A DNA stretch of 64,000 nt from Thermoflexales bacterium (GTDB taxonomy: Bacteria > Chloroflexota > Anaerolineae > J036 > Brachytrichaceae), in assembly GCA_025056965.1 (NCBI GenBank), contig JANWVF010000107.1, forward strand, positions 1-64,000. Reading direction: 5' to 3'. A model generated the notes under the pieces. It had not been told where the DNA came from. It worked only from the letters and a program-made list of their open reading frames with translations, and ran no database searches. The translations under genes were made by a program, and so were the position numbers. Below, piece after piece: positions 53,456 through 62,130 of this stretch (position 1 is its first letter; each line of letters begins with the position of its first letter).

Positions 53456-55066
53456 TCAAGGTGCGACTGGGGTTCGCACGCGTTCCTCTTGAGCCACGAT
53501 GCGCCCTTGCCTAATCACCATGCGATGGGTGATGAAGGGCAGGCAATCATCCTCATGGTGCGTCACCAGAATGATGCCGGCTTCGCGCGATGCCTCCTCC
53601 AAGAGGCCCGCCAACTCGGCGCGAAACTGCTGATCCAGCCCGTCGAACACTTCGTCCAGGATGAGCAAGCGCGGCGAGTTCACCAGCGCGCGCGCGATCA
53701 GCACCTTGCGCGCCTGCCCGTAGCTCATCTCTAAGATACTGCGCTTCGCCAGCGGCTGCAGGTCGAACCGCGCGATGATCTCGTTCACCCGTTTGCGCTG
53801 GGTTCGCGTCAGCGGCTGCAACCAGCCGATGCTGGCGAAGAAGCCCGAGGCGATCACCTGTTCGGTCGTCAGGTCGGCCGCATAGCGCGCCTGGAACTCG
53901 CACGAGACGTAGCCGATGCGTTTCTTGATCTCCCAGACGCTATCGAAGTTGCTACGGCCGAAGCGCTCGATGCGTCCCCCGTGGGCCGGCCATAGCTCGC
54001 CAAGGATCAGGCGCAGCAGCGTGCTCTTGCCCACGCCGTTATCTCCGACGATCATCCAGTGTTCGCCCTCGTTCATTCGCCAGTTCACGTCGTGGAGCAC
54101 GATCTGCGTCCCCTCGTCCGGCGCGACGTTGGCGTGAATGATATTGATGAGGAATGGGCGAGCATCGCGTGCTTGGGAGTCGGCGATCGGGCGAAAATGT
54201 GGCGGTGCGGATTGCCGGTGAGTGGACAACGGGTTGCGCCGCTCCTGCGCCGTGATCCGCCCGTGCCTCAGCTCCATCACATGGGTGATGGCCGGAATCA
54301 ATTCGTCCCGGCGGTGCGTCGTCATCAGGATCTGCGTGCCCTGCCCGGCGATGCGCTGGATCATGTGGAGCAGGTCGCGGCGCGAATGCGCATCTAGCCC
54401 GACGCCGACTTCATCCAGGATAAGCACATCTGGCCGGGCAACGACGGCACGGGCGATCAGCGCCTTGCGCAGCTGCCCTTGCGAGAGCTTATCGAGGGGG
54501 CAATCGGCCAGCGCTTCAATGCCAACTTCGCGCATGACCTCCGTGACGCGCGCCGCCTCGGACGGCGTCGGTTTGCGCGTCACCAGCTCACCGTCCAACA
54601 AGCCGGTGAATACGATTTGGCGGACGGTCATGCGCGGGCCGAAATCATCGCCATACTTGCGCGCATGCACGCGCAGGTAACGCTGCTGCTGTTCGGCGCT
54701 GACGAGGGCCATGCGCTGCTTCACGCCGATAGGCGACTGGGTCGGCCGCCTGTCGAAGGCGTAGATGCGCATGCCGCCGTCCACCGGCGCCGGCCAGATC
54801 TCGCCGCGCAGCAGGCGCAGGAAGGTGCTCTTGCCGGCGCCGTTCGGGCCGAACACGGCCCAGTTCTCCCCTCGCCGCAGCGTCCACGTGATGTCGTGCA
54901 GCACGCGCGTGCCGTTCAAGGCGACGTTCACGCGCTCCAAATGAATCAGCACGGATTCGTCAACAAGCAGCGCGGGGCAGGCGGGCGATGCCGATGGCGG
55001 AGTGGCCGGGCGACCGGATGACGTATTGCCTCGCCGTCGCAGTGCCAGAGGTAACGTCGCTGCCAT
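53456..55066 (-). CDS. Duplicated ABC ATPase, ModF-like, without membrane domain
   Basis: 536 residues from the ATG at 55066 (GAGGAGGG upstream); a long in-frame extension to 55534 is ilvC read in another frame. Two complete ATPase domains: Walker A G-P-N-G-A-G-K-S (73-80) with signature L-S-Q-G-Q and Walker B V-L-I-L-D-E, then G-D-N-G-V-G-K-S with M-S-Y-G-Q and L-L-I-L-D-E. No transmembrane segments. The layout, including M-T-T-H-R-R-D-E and T-H-H-E-D-D after the Walker B regions, matches ModF/PhrA-type proteins. Its place between ilvC and leuA is unexplained. Confidence 0.82.
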   Translation of the reverse strand: MAATLPLALRRRGNTSSGRPATPPSASPACPALLVDESVLIHLERVNVALNGTRVLHDITWTLRRGENWAVFGPNGAGKSTFLRLLRGEIWPAPVDGGMRIYAFDRRPTQSPIGVKQRMALVSAEQQQRYLRVHARKYGDDFGPRMTVRQIVFTGLLDGELVTRKPTPSEAARVTEVMREVGIEALADCPLDKLSQGQLRKALIARAVVARPDVLILDEVGVGLDAHSRRDLLHMIQRIAGQGTQILMTTHRRDELIPAITHVMELRHGRITAQERRNPLSTHRQSAPPHFRPIADSQARDARPFLINIIHANVAPDEGTQIVLHDVNWRMNEGEHWMIVGDNGVGKSTLLRLILGELWPAHGGRIERFGRSNFDSVWEIKKRIGYVSCEFQARYAADLTTEQVIASGFFASIGWLQPLTRTQRKRVNEIIARFDLQPLAKRSILEMSYGQARKVLIARALVNSPRLLILDEVFDGLDQQFRAELAGLLEEASREAGIILVTHHEDDCLPFITHRMVIRQGRIVAQEERVRTPVAP

Positions 55067-55107
55067 CCTGCCCTCCTCGTCGCCCAGTGTGTATCCCGTC
55101 GGGCGGG

Positions 55108-56152
<1,045 letters not shown>

Positions 56153-56180
<28 letters not shown>

Positions 56181-56583
56181 GCACGCTGTTTTTGAGTCGC
56201 GTGACGTTTTTGTTGAGCAGCGATTTGCTTGCGCAGCGAGGCGCGCAGGCCGCCAACCAACGCGCGCACTTTGCGCGCCTGCTCGTAGTGCAAATCGAAC
56301 TCGGTTTGCGTGACGTATTGCTCGTCAAGTGCGGCGTATAGCAATGACTGAACCTCGGATACGGACCGGCCAGCCATGCCAAGGAAGCGAGCGAACTCCA
56401 CCTTCGACTCGTTGTCGAATCCTTCGGCAATGTTAGTCATGGCTGAGACTGAAGCTGCGCGTATTTGTGCGCGCAGCTCCAGATCGCGGCTGAATGCGGC
56501 TTTCCCACTGAGCTGGTAAACATCTGGCGAAGCTTGCGTGCCTCTTGCCAGACTATGAGGTCCTCGAAGCGTCTGACGAGCAT
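56153..56583 (-). pseudogene. Frameshifted four-helix-bundle (S23/IVP-like) gene, cassette 1
   Basis: The reading starts at the ATG at 56583 as V-R-R-F-E-D-L-I-V-W-Q-E-A-R-K-L, the typical N-terminus of the four-helix-bundle family related to 23S rRNA intervening-sequence proteins, then loses frame; after a one-base shift it continues D-V-Y-Q-L-S-G-K-A-A-F-S-R-D-L-E-L-R and on through S-A-M-T-N-I-A-E-G-F to 56153. A single missing base near 56530 explains it. It is a decayed gene or a sequencing error. It fills the ilvN-ilvC gap. Confidence 0.78.
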
Positions 56584-56654
56584 GGTCGTTCAGTCGTGAT
56601 TAATTCGGTTGTCAGGAATCCGGGTTACTGATTGCAGTTCGAACGGAACAACGT

Positions 56655-56686
56655 GGCAACCAGGCAACCCAGCAACCTTTCAACCT
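56655..56686. repeat. Octamer array (NNCAACCN) at the ilvN side of cassette 1
   Basis: Four contiguous octamers: GGCAACCA, GGCAACCC, AGCAACCT, TTCAACCT. They are the reverse complement of the GGTTG unit of the array at 56129-56180, so the two arrays form imperfect terminal inverted repeats around the S23-like gene. The end of the array overlaps the ilvN stop codon. Confidence 0.72.
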
Positions 56687-57192
56687 CTTGTCATCGCAAT
56701 GCGGCCGGTGCGGACGACTTCGAGGATGCCGTAGTCTTGCAGCACGCTGAGGATCGAATCCACTTTTTGCTCTTCGCCGGTGACCTCGATTATGAGGGAT
56801 TCCTTCGCCACATCTACCACTTGGCTCTGGAACATGTCGGCGATCTGTTTAATCTCGCCGCGGTGTTGTGCGTCGGTCACCCGCACCTTGATCAGCGCCA
56901 GCTCGCGCACAACCGTCGGCAAGTTGGTCACGTCCTGCACGTCAATCACGTTGACCAGCTTGTAGAGGTTGCGCTCCACCAGTGCAGCGTTGGTCTTGCT
57001 CGCGTCAATCACGATAGTCATGCGCGAGATGGTCGGGTCTTCGGTGGTGCCGACGGCCAGGCTCTCGATGTTGAAGTTGCGCCGGCGCATCAAGCTGGCC
57101 ACGCGGTTGAGCACGCCGGGCTTGTTCTCCACCAACGCCACGAGCGTGTGTTTGGTCGGGTTCTTTTGGGCTTCGATTCGGTCAATGAGCAT
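56680..57192 (-). CDS. ilvN: Acetolactate synthase regulatory (small) subunit
   Basis: 170 residues. IlvN binds valine and controls IlvB. The N-terminal ACT domain (H-T-L-V-A-L-V-E-N-K-P-G-V-L-N-R-V, F-N-I-E-S-L-A-V-G) and the C-terminal domain (E-V-T-G-E-E-Q-K-V-D) are complete. AGGAGA lies directly upstream of the ATG. It is separated from ilvB and ilvC, with which it would normally be contiguous, by two S23-like cassettes. Confidence 0.96.
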   Translation of the reverse strand: MLIDRIEAQKNPTKHTLVALVENKPGVLNRVASLMRRRNFNIESLAVGTTEDPTISRMTIVIDASKTNAALVERNLYKLVNVIDVQDVTNLPTVVRELALIKVRVTDAQHRGEIKQIADMFQSQVVDVAKESLIIEVTGEEQKVDSILSVLQDYGILEVVRTGRIAMTRG

Positions 57193-57214
57193 GGTTCTCC
57201 TGTCACGTTGAGTC

Positions 57215-57277
57215 GGTCAAGTCGTCAGGTTGATCGGGTCGTCAGGTCGGTCAAGTCGGTCGGGTCGGTCAAGTCGT
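57215..57277. repeat. 8-9-mer array (GGTCNRGTC) at the ilvN side of cassette 2
   Basis: Seven tandem degenerate units such as GGTCAAGTC, TCAGGTCGG, TCAAGTCGG, TCGGGTCGG and TCAAGTCGT; nonamer phase is exact from 57242 to 57277. It encodes the C-terminal D-L-T-D-P-T-D-L-T-D-L-T repeat of the S23-like ORF. Confidence 0.75.
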
Positions 57278-57626
57278 CGGTCGAGTTGTATTCGGCGTGG
57301 TCTTCGCGGAACTGGCGGATTGGATTCCTATGCAGATACCACATGAAGTTGCTGATCTGGCGGCTGCACCGCTCGACGATGGCGAATACTTCTCTGGCTT
57401 GCTGCTCGCTGATGTAGCCTGCATCCACTGCGACGTGTATCCGGCTGCGTAGCTCGCCGGCGGATCCGCGCGCCCTTCCCAGCAAGTTTGCGAAGAGTCT
57501 ATCGCTCCGGCTCTCGAAGCCTTCGGCAATGTTCGACATGATCGAGATTGCAGCGCGTCGCATTTGGTCTCGCAACCCGAAGTCGCGTGCGAATTCGCCG
57601 GAATCGGATAACCGGTAGATCAGCAA
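57225..57626 (-). pseudogene. 5'-truncated four-helix-bundle (S23/IVP-like) gene, cassette 2
   Basis: The ORF (TTG at 57626) reads L-I-Y-R-L-S-D-S-G-E-F-A-R-D-F-G-L-R-D-Q and S-I-M-S-N-I-A-E-G-F, clear four-helix-bundle family sequence, but the first 25 or so family residues (F-E-D-L-x-V-W-Q-x-A-R) are missing: a nonamer array takes their place. The C-terminus is also array-encoded. Probably a truncated remnant; a short functional product from the TTG cannot be excluded. Confidence 0.72.
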
Positions 57627-57627
57627 A

Positions 57628-57663
57628 GACCTGCCAGACCTGACCGACCTGAATGACCTAAAC
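57628..57663. repeat. Nonamer array (GACCTNNNN) at the ilvB side of cassette 2
   Basis: Four contiguous nonamers: GACCTGCCA, GACCTGACC, GACCTGAAT, GACCTAAAC. Read on the other strand they give the AGGTC core of the array at 57215-57277, so they are its inverted counterpart. It lies 16 bases beyond the ilvB stop codon. Confidence 0.75.
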
Positions 57664-57679
57664 GACTCTCACCCAATGC

Positions 57680-59431
57680 CTAATGCGTCTTCTCCCTCAT
57701 GAACTCCATCCCGCCGCCGAGTGCCGCCGGCTGGATTGGGCGTCGGGTCATTTCGTTCAGCGACTTGCCGGGCTGGATCATCGGGAACACGTTGGTCTCT
57801 TTCTCCACGACGAACTCGATCAGCACCGGCCCGTTGTGCTCGCGGGCGCGGCGGATGACCTCGCGGGTTTCCTTCATGTTCGTCGCCCGCATGCCGCACA
57901 TGCCGTAGGCTTGCGCCAGCTTCACGAAGTCCGGCGTCCACATCTCCACGGCGGAGTAGCGATGGTTGTGCATCAGCTCTTGCCACTGGCGCACCATGCC
58001 GAGGAAGTTGTTGTTGATGATAGCGATCTTGATGTTGAGGTTCTCCTGCATCACGGTCGCCAGTTCAGGGATGCTCATCTGGAAGCCGCCGTCGCCGGCG
58101 ATGGCCCATACCTCGTCGTCCGGCCGGCCAAACTTCGCGCCGATGGCCGCCGGCAGTGCGAAGCCCATTGTGCCCAGCCCACCGCTAGTAATCAACTGGT
58201 TCTTGCGCGTGTGCTGGAAGTATTGCGTCTCCCACATCTGGTGTTGGCCGACGTCGGTGCAGATCGTACATTCGCCCTTCGTCTCCTCCCAGATCGCGCG
58301 CATCACGTGTGGCGCGAGCAGCATGTCGTCCGGCAGCTCGACGTTGAGCACGTCGCGCGCCTTGGTGTCCGCCCGCCATTCGTTGATCTGCTCCATCCAG
58401 GCCGGGTAGCTGCGCTTCTCGATCATCGGCGTCAGTTCGCGCAAGATGTCTTTCACGCTGGCGACGATGCCGACGTCGGCCGGCACATTCTTGTTGATCT
58501 CGGCGGCGTCAATATCCACATGGATCACGCGGGCATTCTTGGCGTAGGTCTTCAGGTTGCCGGTCACGCGGTCGTCGAAGCGCATGCCGAGGGCGATCAG
58601 CAGGTCGGCGTTGGCGATGGCTTGGTTCACGTAGGCTTCGCCATGCATGCCCATCATGCGCAAGTTCAGCGGATGGTCTTCGCTCAACACGCCGATGCCG
58701 AGCAGCGTGGTGGCGACTGGGATGCCGGACTTCTCCACGAACTCGCGGAACTCCTCATGGGCGTTGCCGTGCTTGATGCCCTGTCCGGCCAGGATGACCG
58801 GCCGGCGCGCATGGTCAATCAGCTCCTTAGCGCGCTGCAACAGCGCCGGGATATTTTGGCGACCATGCGGTTTGATGGCGCGGTAGCCCCGCATCTGCAC
58901 GCTGGTGATCGGCTCGTAATCCACCATCTTCTGCTGCACGTCTTTGCAGATATCCACCAGCACCGGCCCCGGCCGGCCGCTGCGCGCGATGTAGAACGCC
59001 TCGGCCATCACCTGCGGCAGCTCGTTCACGTCCATCACCAGGTAGTTGTGCTTGGTGATCGGCAGCGTGACGCCGGTCACGTCGGTCTCCTGGAAGGCAT
59101 CTGAGCCGACCAGGTGCGAGGCGACCTGGCCGGTGATGGCGACCACCGCCGACGAGTCCATCATGGCGTTGGCTAAGCCGGTGACCAAGTTGGTCGCGCC
59201 GGGGCCAGACGTCGCCATGCACACGCCGACCTTGCCCGTAGCGCGGAAGTAGGCGTCTGCAGCGAGCGCCGCGTTCTCTTCGTGGCGGACGAGGACGTGA
59301 TGCACCCGGTCTTGATAGTCAACCAGGGCATCATAGGTGGGCAGAATGGCGCCGCCCGGGTAACCGAATACGATGTTCGTGCCTTGCTGAAGAATCGTCT
59401 CCCAAATCACTTGTGCACCGGTCAGTTTCAT
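57680..59431 (-). CDS. ilvB: Acetolactate synthase catalytic (large) subunit
   Basis: 583 residues from the ATG at 59431 (M-K-L-T-G-A-Q-V-I-W-E-T); the in-frame extension to 59602 runs through the attenuator and is rejected. This thiamine-diphosphate enzyme makes acetolactate (Val/Leu) and acetohydroxybutyrate (Ile). The catalytic Glu is in H-E-E-N-A-A-L-A-A-D (about residue 50); the ThDP motif G-D-G-G-F-Q-M-S through I-I-N-N-N-F-L-G-M-V is complete. First structural gene of the operon. Confidence 0.97.
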   Translation of the reverse strand: MKLTGAQVIWETILQQGTNIVFGYPGGAILPTYDALVDYQDRVHHVLVRHEENAALAADAYFRATGKVGVCMATSGPGATNLVTGLANAMMDSSAVVAITGQVASHLVGSDAFQETDVTGVTLPITKHNYLVMDVNELPQVMAEAFYIARSGRPGPVLVDICKDVQQKMVDYEPITSVQMRGYRAIKPHGRQNIPALLQRAKELIDHARRPVILAGQGIKHGNAHEEFREFVEKSGIPVATTLLGIGVLSEDHPLNLRMMGMHGEAYVNQAIANADLLIALGMRFDDRVTGNLKTYAKNARVIHVDIDAAEINKNVPADVGIVASVKDILRELTPMIEKRSYPAWMEQINEWRADTKARDVLNVELPDDMLLAPHVMRAIWEETKGECTICTDVGQHQMWETQYFQHTRKNQLITSGGLGTMGFALPAAIGAKFGRPDDEVWAIAGDGGFQMSIPELATVMQENLNIKIAIINNNFLGMVRQWQELMHNHRYSAVEMWTPDFVKLAQAYGMCGMRATNMKETREVIRRAREHNGPVLIEFVVEKETNVFPMIQPGKSLNEMTRRPIQPAALGGGMEFMREKTH

Positions 59432-59487
59432 ATGCGTCTCCTCTTCATTCGGCCCGCGCCTTTCGACGAAGCGAATCGCAGGCCAAC

Positions 59488-59514
59488 AAAAAAGCCCTCC
59501 GTTCAGGAGGGCTT
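59488..59514 (-). terminator. Attenuator terminator of the ilvB operon
   Basis: On the minus strand AAGCCCTCC pairs perfectly with GGAGGGCTT and ends in TTTTTT (plus-strand 59488-59493). It lies between the leader peptide and ilvB. Its 5' arm can alternatively pair, with one mismatch, with GGATGGC in the leader ORF (59551-59557). Confidence 0.87.
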
Positions 59515-59534
59515 CTTCGATCTGTGCATATGCG

Positions 59535-59633
59535 CTAGGCTCGCGCGGTCGCCATCCCAAACGGAGCTCGCCCCAGGTCGCTAAGGACGAGGAGCACGCC
59601 AATAACGAGGACGGCGACCAGCAAACCGCTCAT
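59535..59633 (-). CDS. Leu/Val-rich leader peptide of the ilvB operon
   Basis: A 32-residue ORF whose residues 4-17 read L-L-V-A-V-L-V-I-G-V-L-L-V-L: twelve Leu, Val or Ile codons in fourteen. It starts about seven bases after the predicted transcription start with no Shine-Dalgarno site, and its stop codon lies 21 bases before an intrinsic terminator. This is the layout of ribosome-mediated attenuation responding to charged Leu-, Val- and Ile-tRNA. Confidence 0.82.
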   Translation of the reverse strand: MSGLLVAVLVIGVLLVLSDLGRAPFGMATARA

Positions 59634-59646
59634 ATTCAACGCTACA

Positions 59647-59675
59647 TTTATACCGTTCGCCCTCCGGCGTGTCAA
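59647..59675 (-). promoter_or_regulatory. Promoter of the ilvB operon
   Basis: Minus strand TTGACA (59670-59675), 17-base spacer, TATAAA (59647-59652): near consensus. Predicted start about 59640. The -35 lies close to the divergent GntR-type regulator gene, so the two promoters are back to back. Confidence 0.82.
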
Positions 59676-59690
59676 CGATTACAATGGCTA

Positions 59691-59703
59691 CCTATCAGAT
59701 AGG
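59691..59703. promoter_or_regulatory. 13-bp palindrome, candidate operator of the GntR-type regulator
   Basis: CCTATC-A-GATAGG is a perfect inverted repeat with a one-base centre, 7 bases before the regulator's ATG and 16 bases upstream of the ilvB -35 element. Size and symmetry suit a dimeric GntR-type protein. Confidence 0.45.
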
Positions 59704-59710
59704 TTGTGCG

Positions 59711-60430
59711 ATGACGCCATCATCCCATCAGGAATCTCCTGCGCTGCCCGCTCAGCTTGCCGAGCGCATCTTGGCCGAGTTGATTCAGCTCGAATCGCGG
59801 CCGGGCGCCTTTCTGCCCTCCGAGGGAGAGCTGGCCAATCGCTTCCAAGTCAGCCGGCCGGTCGTCCGCGAAGCGATCAAGCAGCTCGAGGGCCAGGGGC
59901 TGATCGAAGTGATCAACGGGCGCGGCTCGCGCATCCGGCCGTTGAGCGAACGGCAACTGCGCGCCTATTTCACCCACGCCATCGCCCTGCAGCGCGTGCC
60001 CTTTCGCGAGCTGATGGAGGCGCGCAAGCCGATCGAGATCCAGAGCGCACGCCTGGCGGCCCAGCGGCGCACGCCCGACCAACTCGACGCGTTGCAAGAC
60101 ATCATCCAGCGCATGCGGCGCAACATCGGCAACGCCGACGTTTACGTGGACCTTGATCACGACCTGCATGCGCTGATCGCCGATGCGTCGGGCAACGCGA
60201 TCATCGCGCATTTGGTGCGCTCATTTCGCGGCGCGCTCAACGACCTGACGCACGAGATGCTCTATCGCCGGCGCAACCGCCAGCAACTGGAGCGGGTGCA
60301 TGCGTTGCATGAAGCCATCGTCACCGAGATCGGCTATCGCAACCCCGACGGCGCCGGCCATGCTATGGACGTGCACTTCAGCGAGGCGTTGGCATTTTTG
60401 ATCCAGCGGCAGGAGGGGGGAAGAAAGTAA
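59711..60430 (+). CDS. GntR-family regulator, FadR subfamily
   Basis: 239 residues from the ATG at 59711. N-terminal winged helix (L-P-S-E-G-E-L-A-N-R-F-Q-V-S-R-P-V-V-R-E-A-I-K-Q-L near residues 38-62) and an all-helical FCD ligand-binding domain (about 85-225) with D-x-D-H-D-L-H and the later His residues that bind metal in many FCD proteins. FadR-type proteins respond to organic acids or acyl-CoA. Being divergent from ilvB it may control branched-chain synthesis, or only itself. Two earlier in-frame starts (59669, 59684) would place the palindrome inside the gene. Confidence 0.88.
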   Translation: MTPSSHQESPALPAQLAERILAELIQLESRPGAFLPSEGELANRFQVSRPVVREAIKQLEGQGLIEVINGRGSRIRPLSERQLRAYFTHAIALQRVPFRELMEARKPIEIQSARLAAQRRTPDQLDALQDIIQRMRRNIGNADVYVDLDHDLHALIADASGNAIIAHLVRSFRGALNDLTHEMLYRRRNRQQLERVHALHEAIVTEIGYRNPDGAGHAMDVHFSEALAFLIQRQEGGRK

Positions 60431-60438
60431 CACCCAGC

Positions 60439-61401
60439 TCACCCGCCGAAGTTGGCAATGAGGAAGAAGTAGCCGTTGCGCGCCGGAGCGACGCCAAACC
60501 CTACTTCTTTGTAGCGCGGCGAGAGGATGTTCTTCAGGTGCGGGCCTTGGCTGGGGATCTCCTTCGTGTACCACATCTCGAAAGCCTGGTCGGCGCTGCG
60601 CGCCAGCGCCCAGTTCTCGCCGGTGACGCGGCCGGCGTAGCCGGCGCGGGCGATGCGCTGGCTGGCGCGCGAGCCGTCCGAGCCGATGTGGCTGCCGACG
60701 CCGCGCGCGGCGCAATCCTCCGCATGCGCCTGCGCAGCCGCCTGCAGAACGAACGAGTAGGCGAGCGGCGGCACGCCATTCGCGCTGCGCGCCTGGTTGT
60801 ACAGCTCCAACAGGCGCACCCGCACAGACTCGATCTCCGCATTCGCCGCTGGCGAGGTGTCGGGTATGACGGTTGCCGGAGACGGCTGCGCTGCCTCGCT
60901 CGCCGGCATGGGTGTGGCGAGCGGGACGAGCGGGATCAGCTCGATCGCTGGGGTGGATGGGGTCATAGCGGGCGCGGCACTGCCGACTGGGATGACCAGC
61001 TTCTGGCCCACTCGGATGATGGCATCTTCACTGATCTGATTCGCGCGCGTCAGGTCGGCGACCTTCAGTTGGAAGCGGGCGGCAATCGCGCTGAGCGTAT
61101 CGCCGGGCCGGACGGTGTAGAGCGTCCAGAGCGCGCTCTCGCCGGGTTGTGGCTGCTCGGCCGGAATCTTCAACGTTTGCCCGGCTCGAATGAGGCTGGG
61201 GTCTTCCAGGTTGTTGAGCGCTTGGATCGAGGCCATGGATACGCCGAAGGCGAGCGCGATGCCGAGCAAGGTATCGCCCGGCTGCACGACATACTCGCGA
61301 GGGGCGTTGGCAGGCTGGGTGGCATGTGCACGCCGGATCGGGCCGAAGGCGCTCATGGCCAGCACGGCAAGCGCCGCGCACAGGACGAAGCATTTGTTCA
61401 T
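60439..61401 (-). CDS. Secreted LysM-LysM-CAP protein
   Basis: 320 residues from the ATG at 61401, with a signal peptide (about 1-28). Two LysM repeats (E-Y-V-V-Q-P-G-D-T-L-L-G-I-A near residue 37, Y-T-V-R-P-G-D-T-L-S-A-I-A near 90) bind peptidoglycan; a Pro/Ala/Thr linker leads to a CAP/SCP domain (about 195-320) with A-Q-A-H-A-E-D-C, G-S-H-I-G-S-D-G and the R-Y-K-E-V-G-F-G-V signature. Extracellular, cell-wall bound. Faces the regulator gene tail to tail, 8 bases apart. Confidence 0.88.
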   Translation of the reverse strand: MNKCFVLCAALAVLAMSAFGPIRRAHATQPANAPREYVVQPGDTLLGIALAFGVSMASIQALNNLEDPSLIRAGQTLKIPAEQPQPGESALWTLYTVRPGDTLSAIAARFQLKVADLTRANQISEDAIIRVGQKLVIPVGSAAPAMTPSTPAIELIPLVPLATPMPASEAAQPSPATVIPDTSPAANAEIESVRVRLLELYNQARSANGVPPLAYSFVLQAAAQAHAEDCAARGVGSHIGSDGSRASQRIARAGYAGRVTGENWALARSADQAFEMWYTKEIPSQGPHLKNILSPRYKEVGFGVAPARNGYFFLIANFGG

Positions 61402-61484
61402 AGTTGTTGTTCGCGCCGGGGCGACGGTTGCCCTGCTGCAAGACGAGCCGCAACCTCCGGCAATATGGTTGCAAGTATACGTGA

Positions 61485-62084
61485 CTAATTTGTGCGTGGG
61501 CCTTTGGCAGGGATGATCAACCGCTGGCCGGCGCGCACCAGTCCGGGGTTGGCGATTTCGTTCACGCGCAGTAGGTCGGCGAGCGGCACGCGAAACTTCG
61601 TCGCGATCTCGCTGAGCGTCTCGCCGCGCCGCACCATGTAGATGAACCACCACGGACTCTCGTCGGGGTGGAGCTTGTCCGCCGGCAGCTTCAGCACTTG
61701 GCCAACTCGGATGACTTGCGCGTCATTCAGGCCGTTGAGGAGCTGGATGGCTGCAATCGAAGTACCGAACCTGGTGGCGATGGTGGACAGCGTATCGCCT
61801 GGCTGCACGGTGTATTCCCCAGCAGCGCGCAAGGCTGGCCGGCTCGATGTCGTCGTTGGGGTGGGTGGAGCAGCCGTGGGAGTTGGCTGAGCCGGCGTGG
61901 GCGTGGGGCTGGCCAGCGGCGTTCGACCGGGCGCGGGTGCAGCCGTCGGGATATCGGCCAGTTCGCGCGCGATGCGCGTCTGCATCGCGCGCGGGTCGGG
62001 CGTCGGTGTTTCCGCCGGCTCGCCCGAGCACGCGGCCAGGAGTAACCAACTTGCCACCAGGAGCAGCGCGTGCTTGCGCATCAT
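61485..62084 (-). CDS. LysM-repeat lipoprotein
   Basis: 199 residues. The N-terminus has a lipobox (L-L-A-A-C-S, Cys19), so it should be lipid-anchored on the outside. A T-P-T-P-rich linker (about 45-82) is followed by two LysM repeats ([13 protein letters not shown] near 91 and [12 protein letters not shown] near 150). Likely a paralogue of the neighbouring LysM-CAP protein with no catalytic domain. Same orientation, 83 bases upstream of it. Confidence 0.88.
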   Translation of the reverse strand: MMRKHALLLVASWLLLAACSGEPAETPTPDPRAMQTRIARELADIPTAAPAPGRTPLASPTPTPAQPTPTAAPPTPTTTSSRPALRAAGEYTVQPGDTLSTIATRFGTSIAAIQLLNGLNDAQVIRVGQVLKLPADKLHPDESPWWFIYMVRRGETLSEIATKFRVPLADLLRVNEIANPGLVRAGQRLIIPAKGPRTN

Positions 62085-62130
62085 CGCTCCGGCGATTATA
62101 GGGGGCGGGGGTTACAATCCTCACCGAGTC

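Noticed and set aside
59432..59602. N-terminal extension of ilvB
   Set aside because: It crosses the attenuator terminator, and the shorter form begins exactly where acetolactate synthases normally start.
59432..59640. T-box riboswitch in front of ilvB
   Set aside because: The conserved T-box core is absent; a leader ORF rich in Leu/Val codons explains the terminator.
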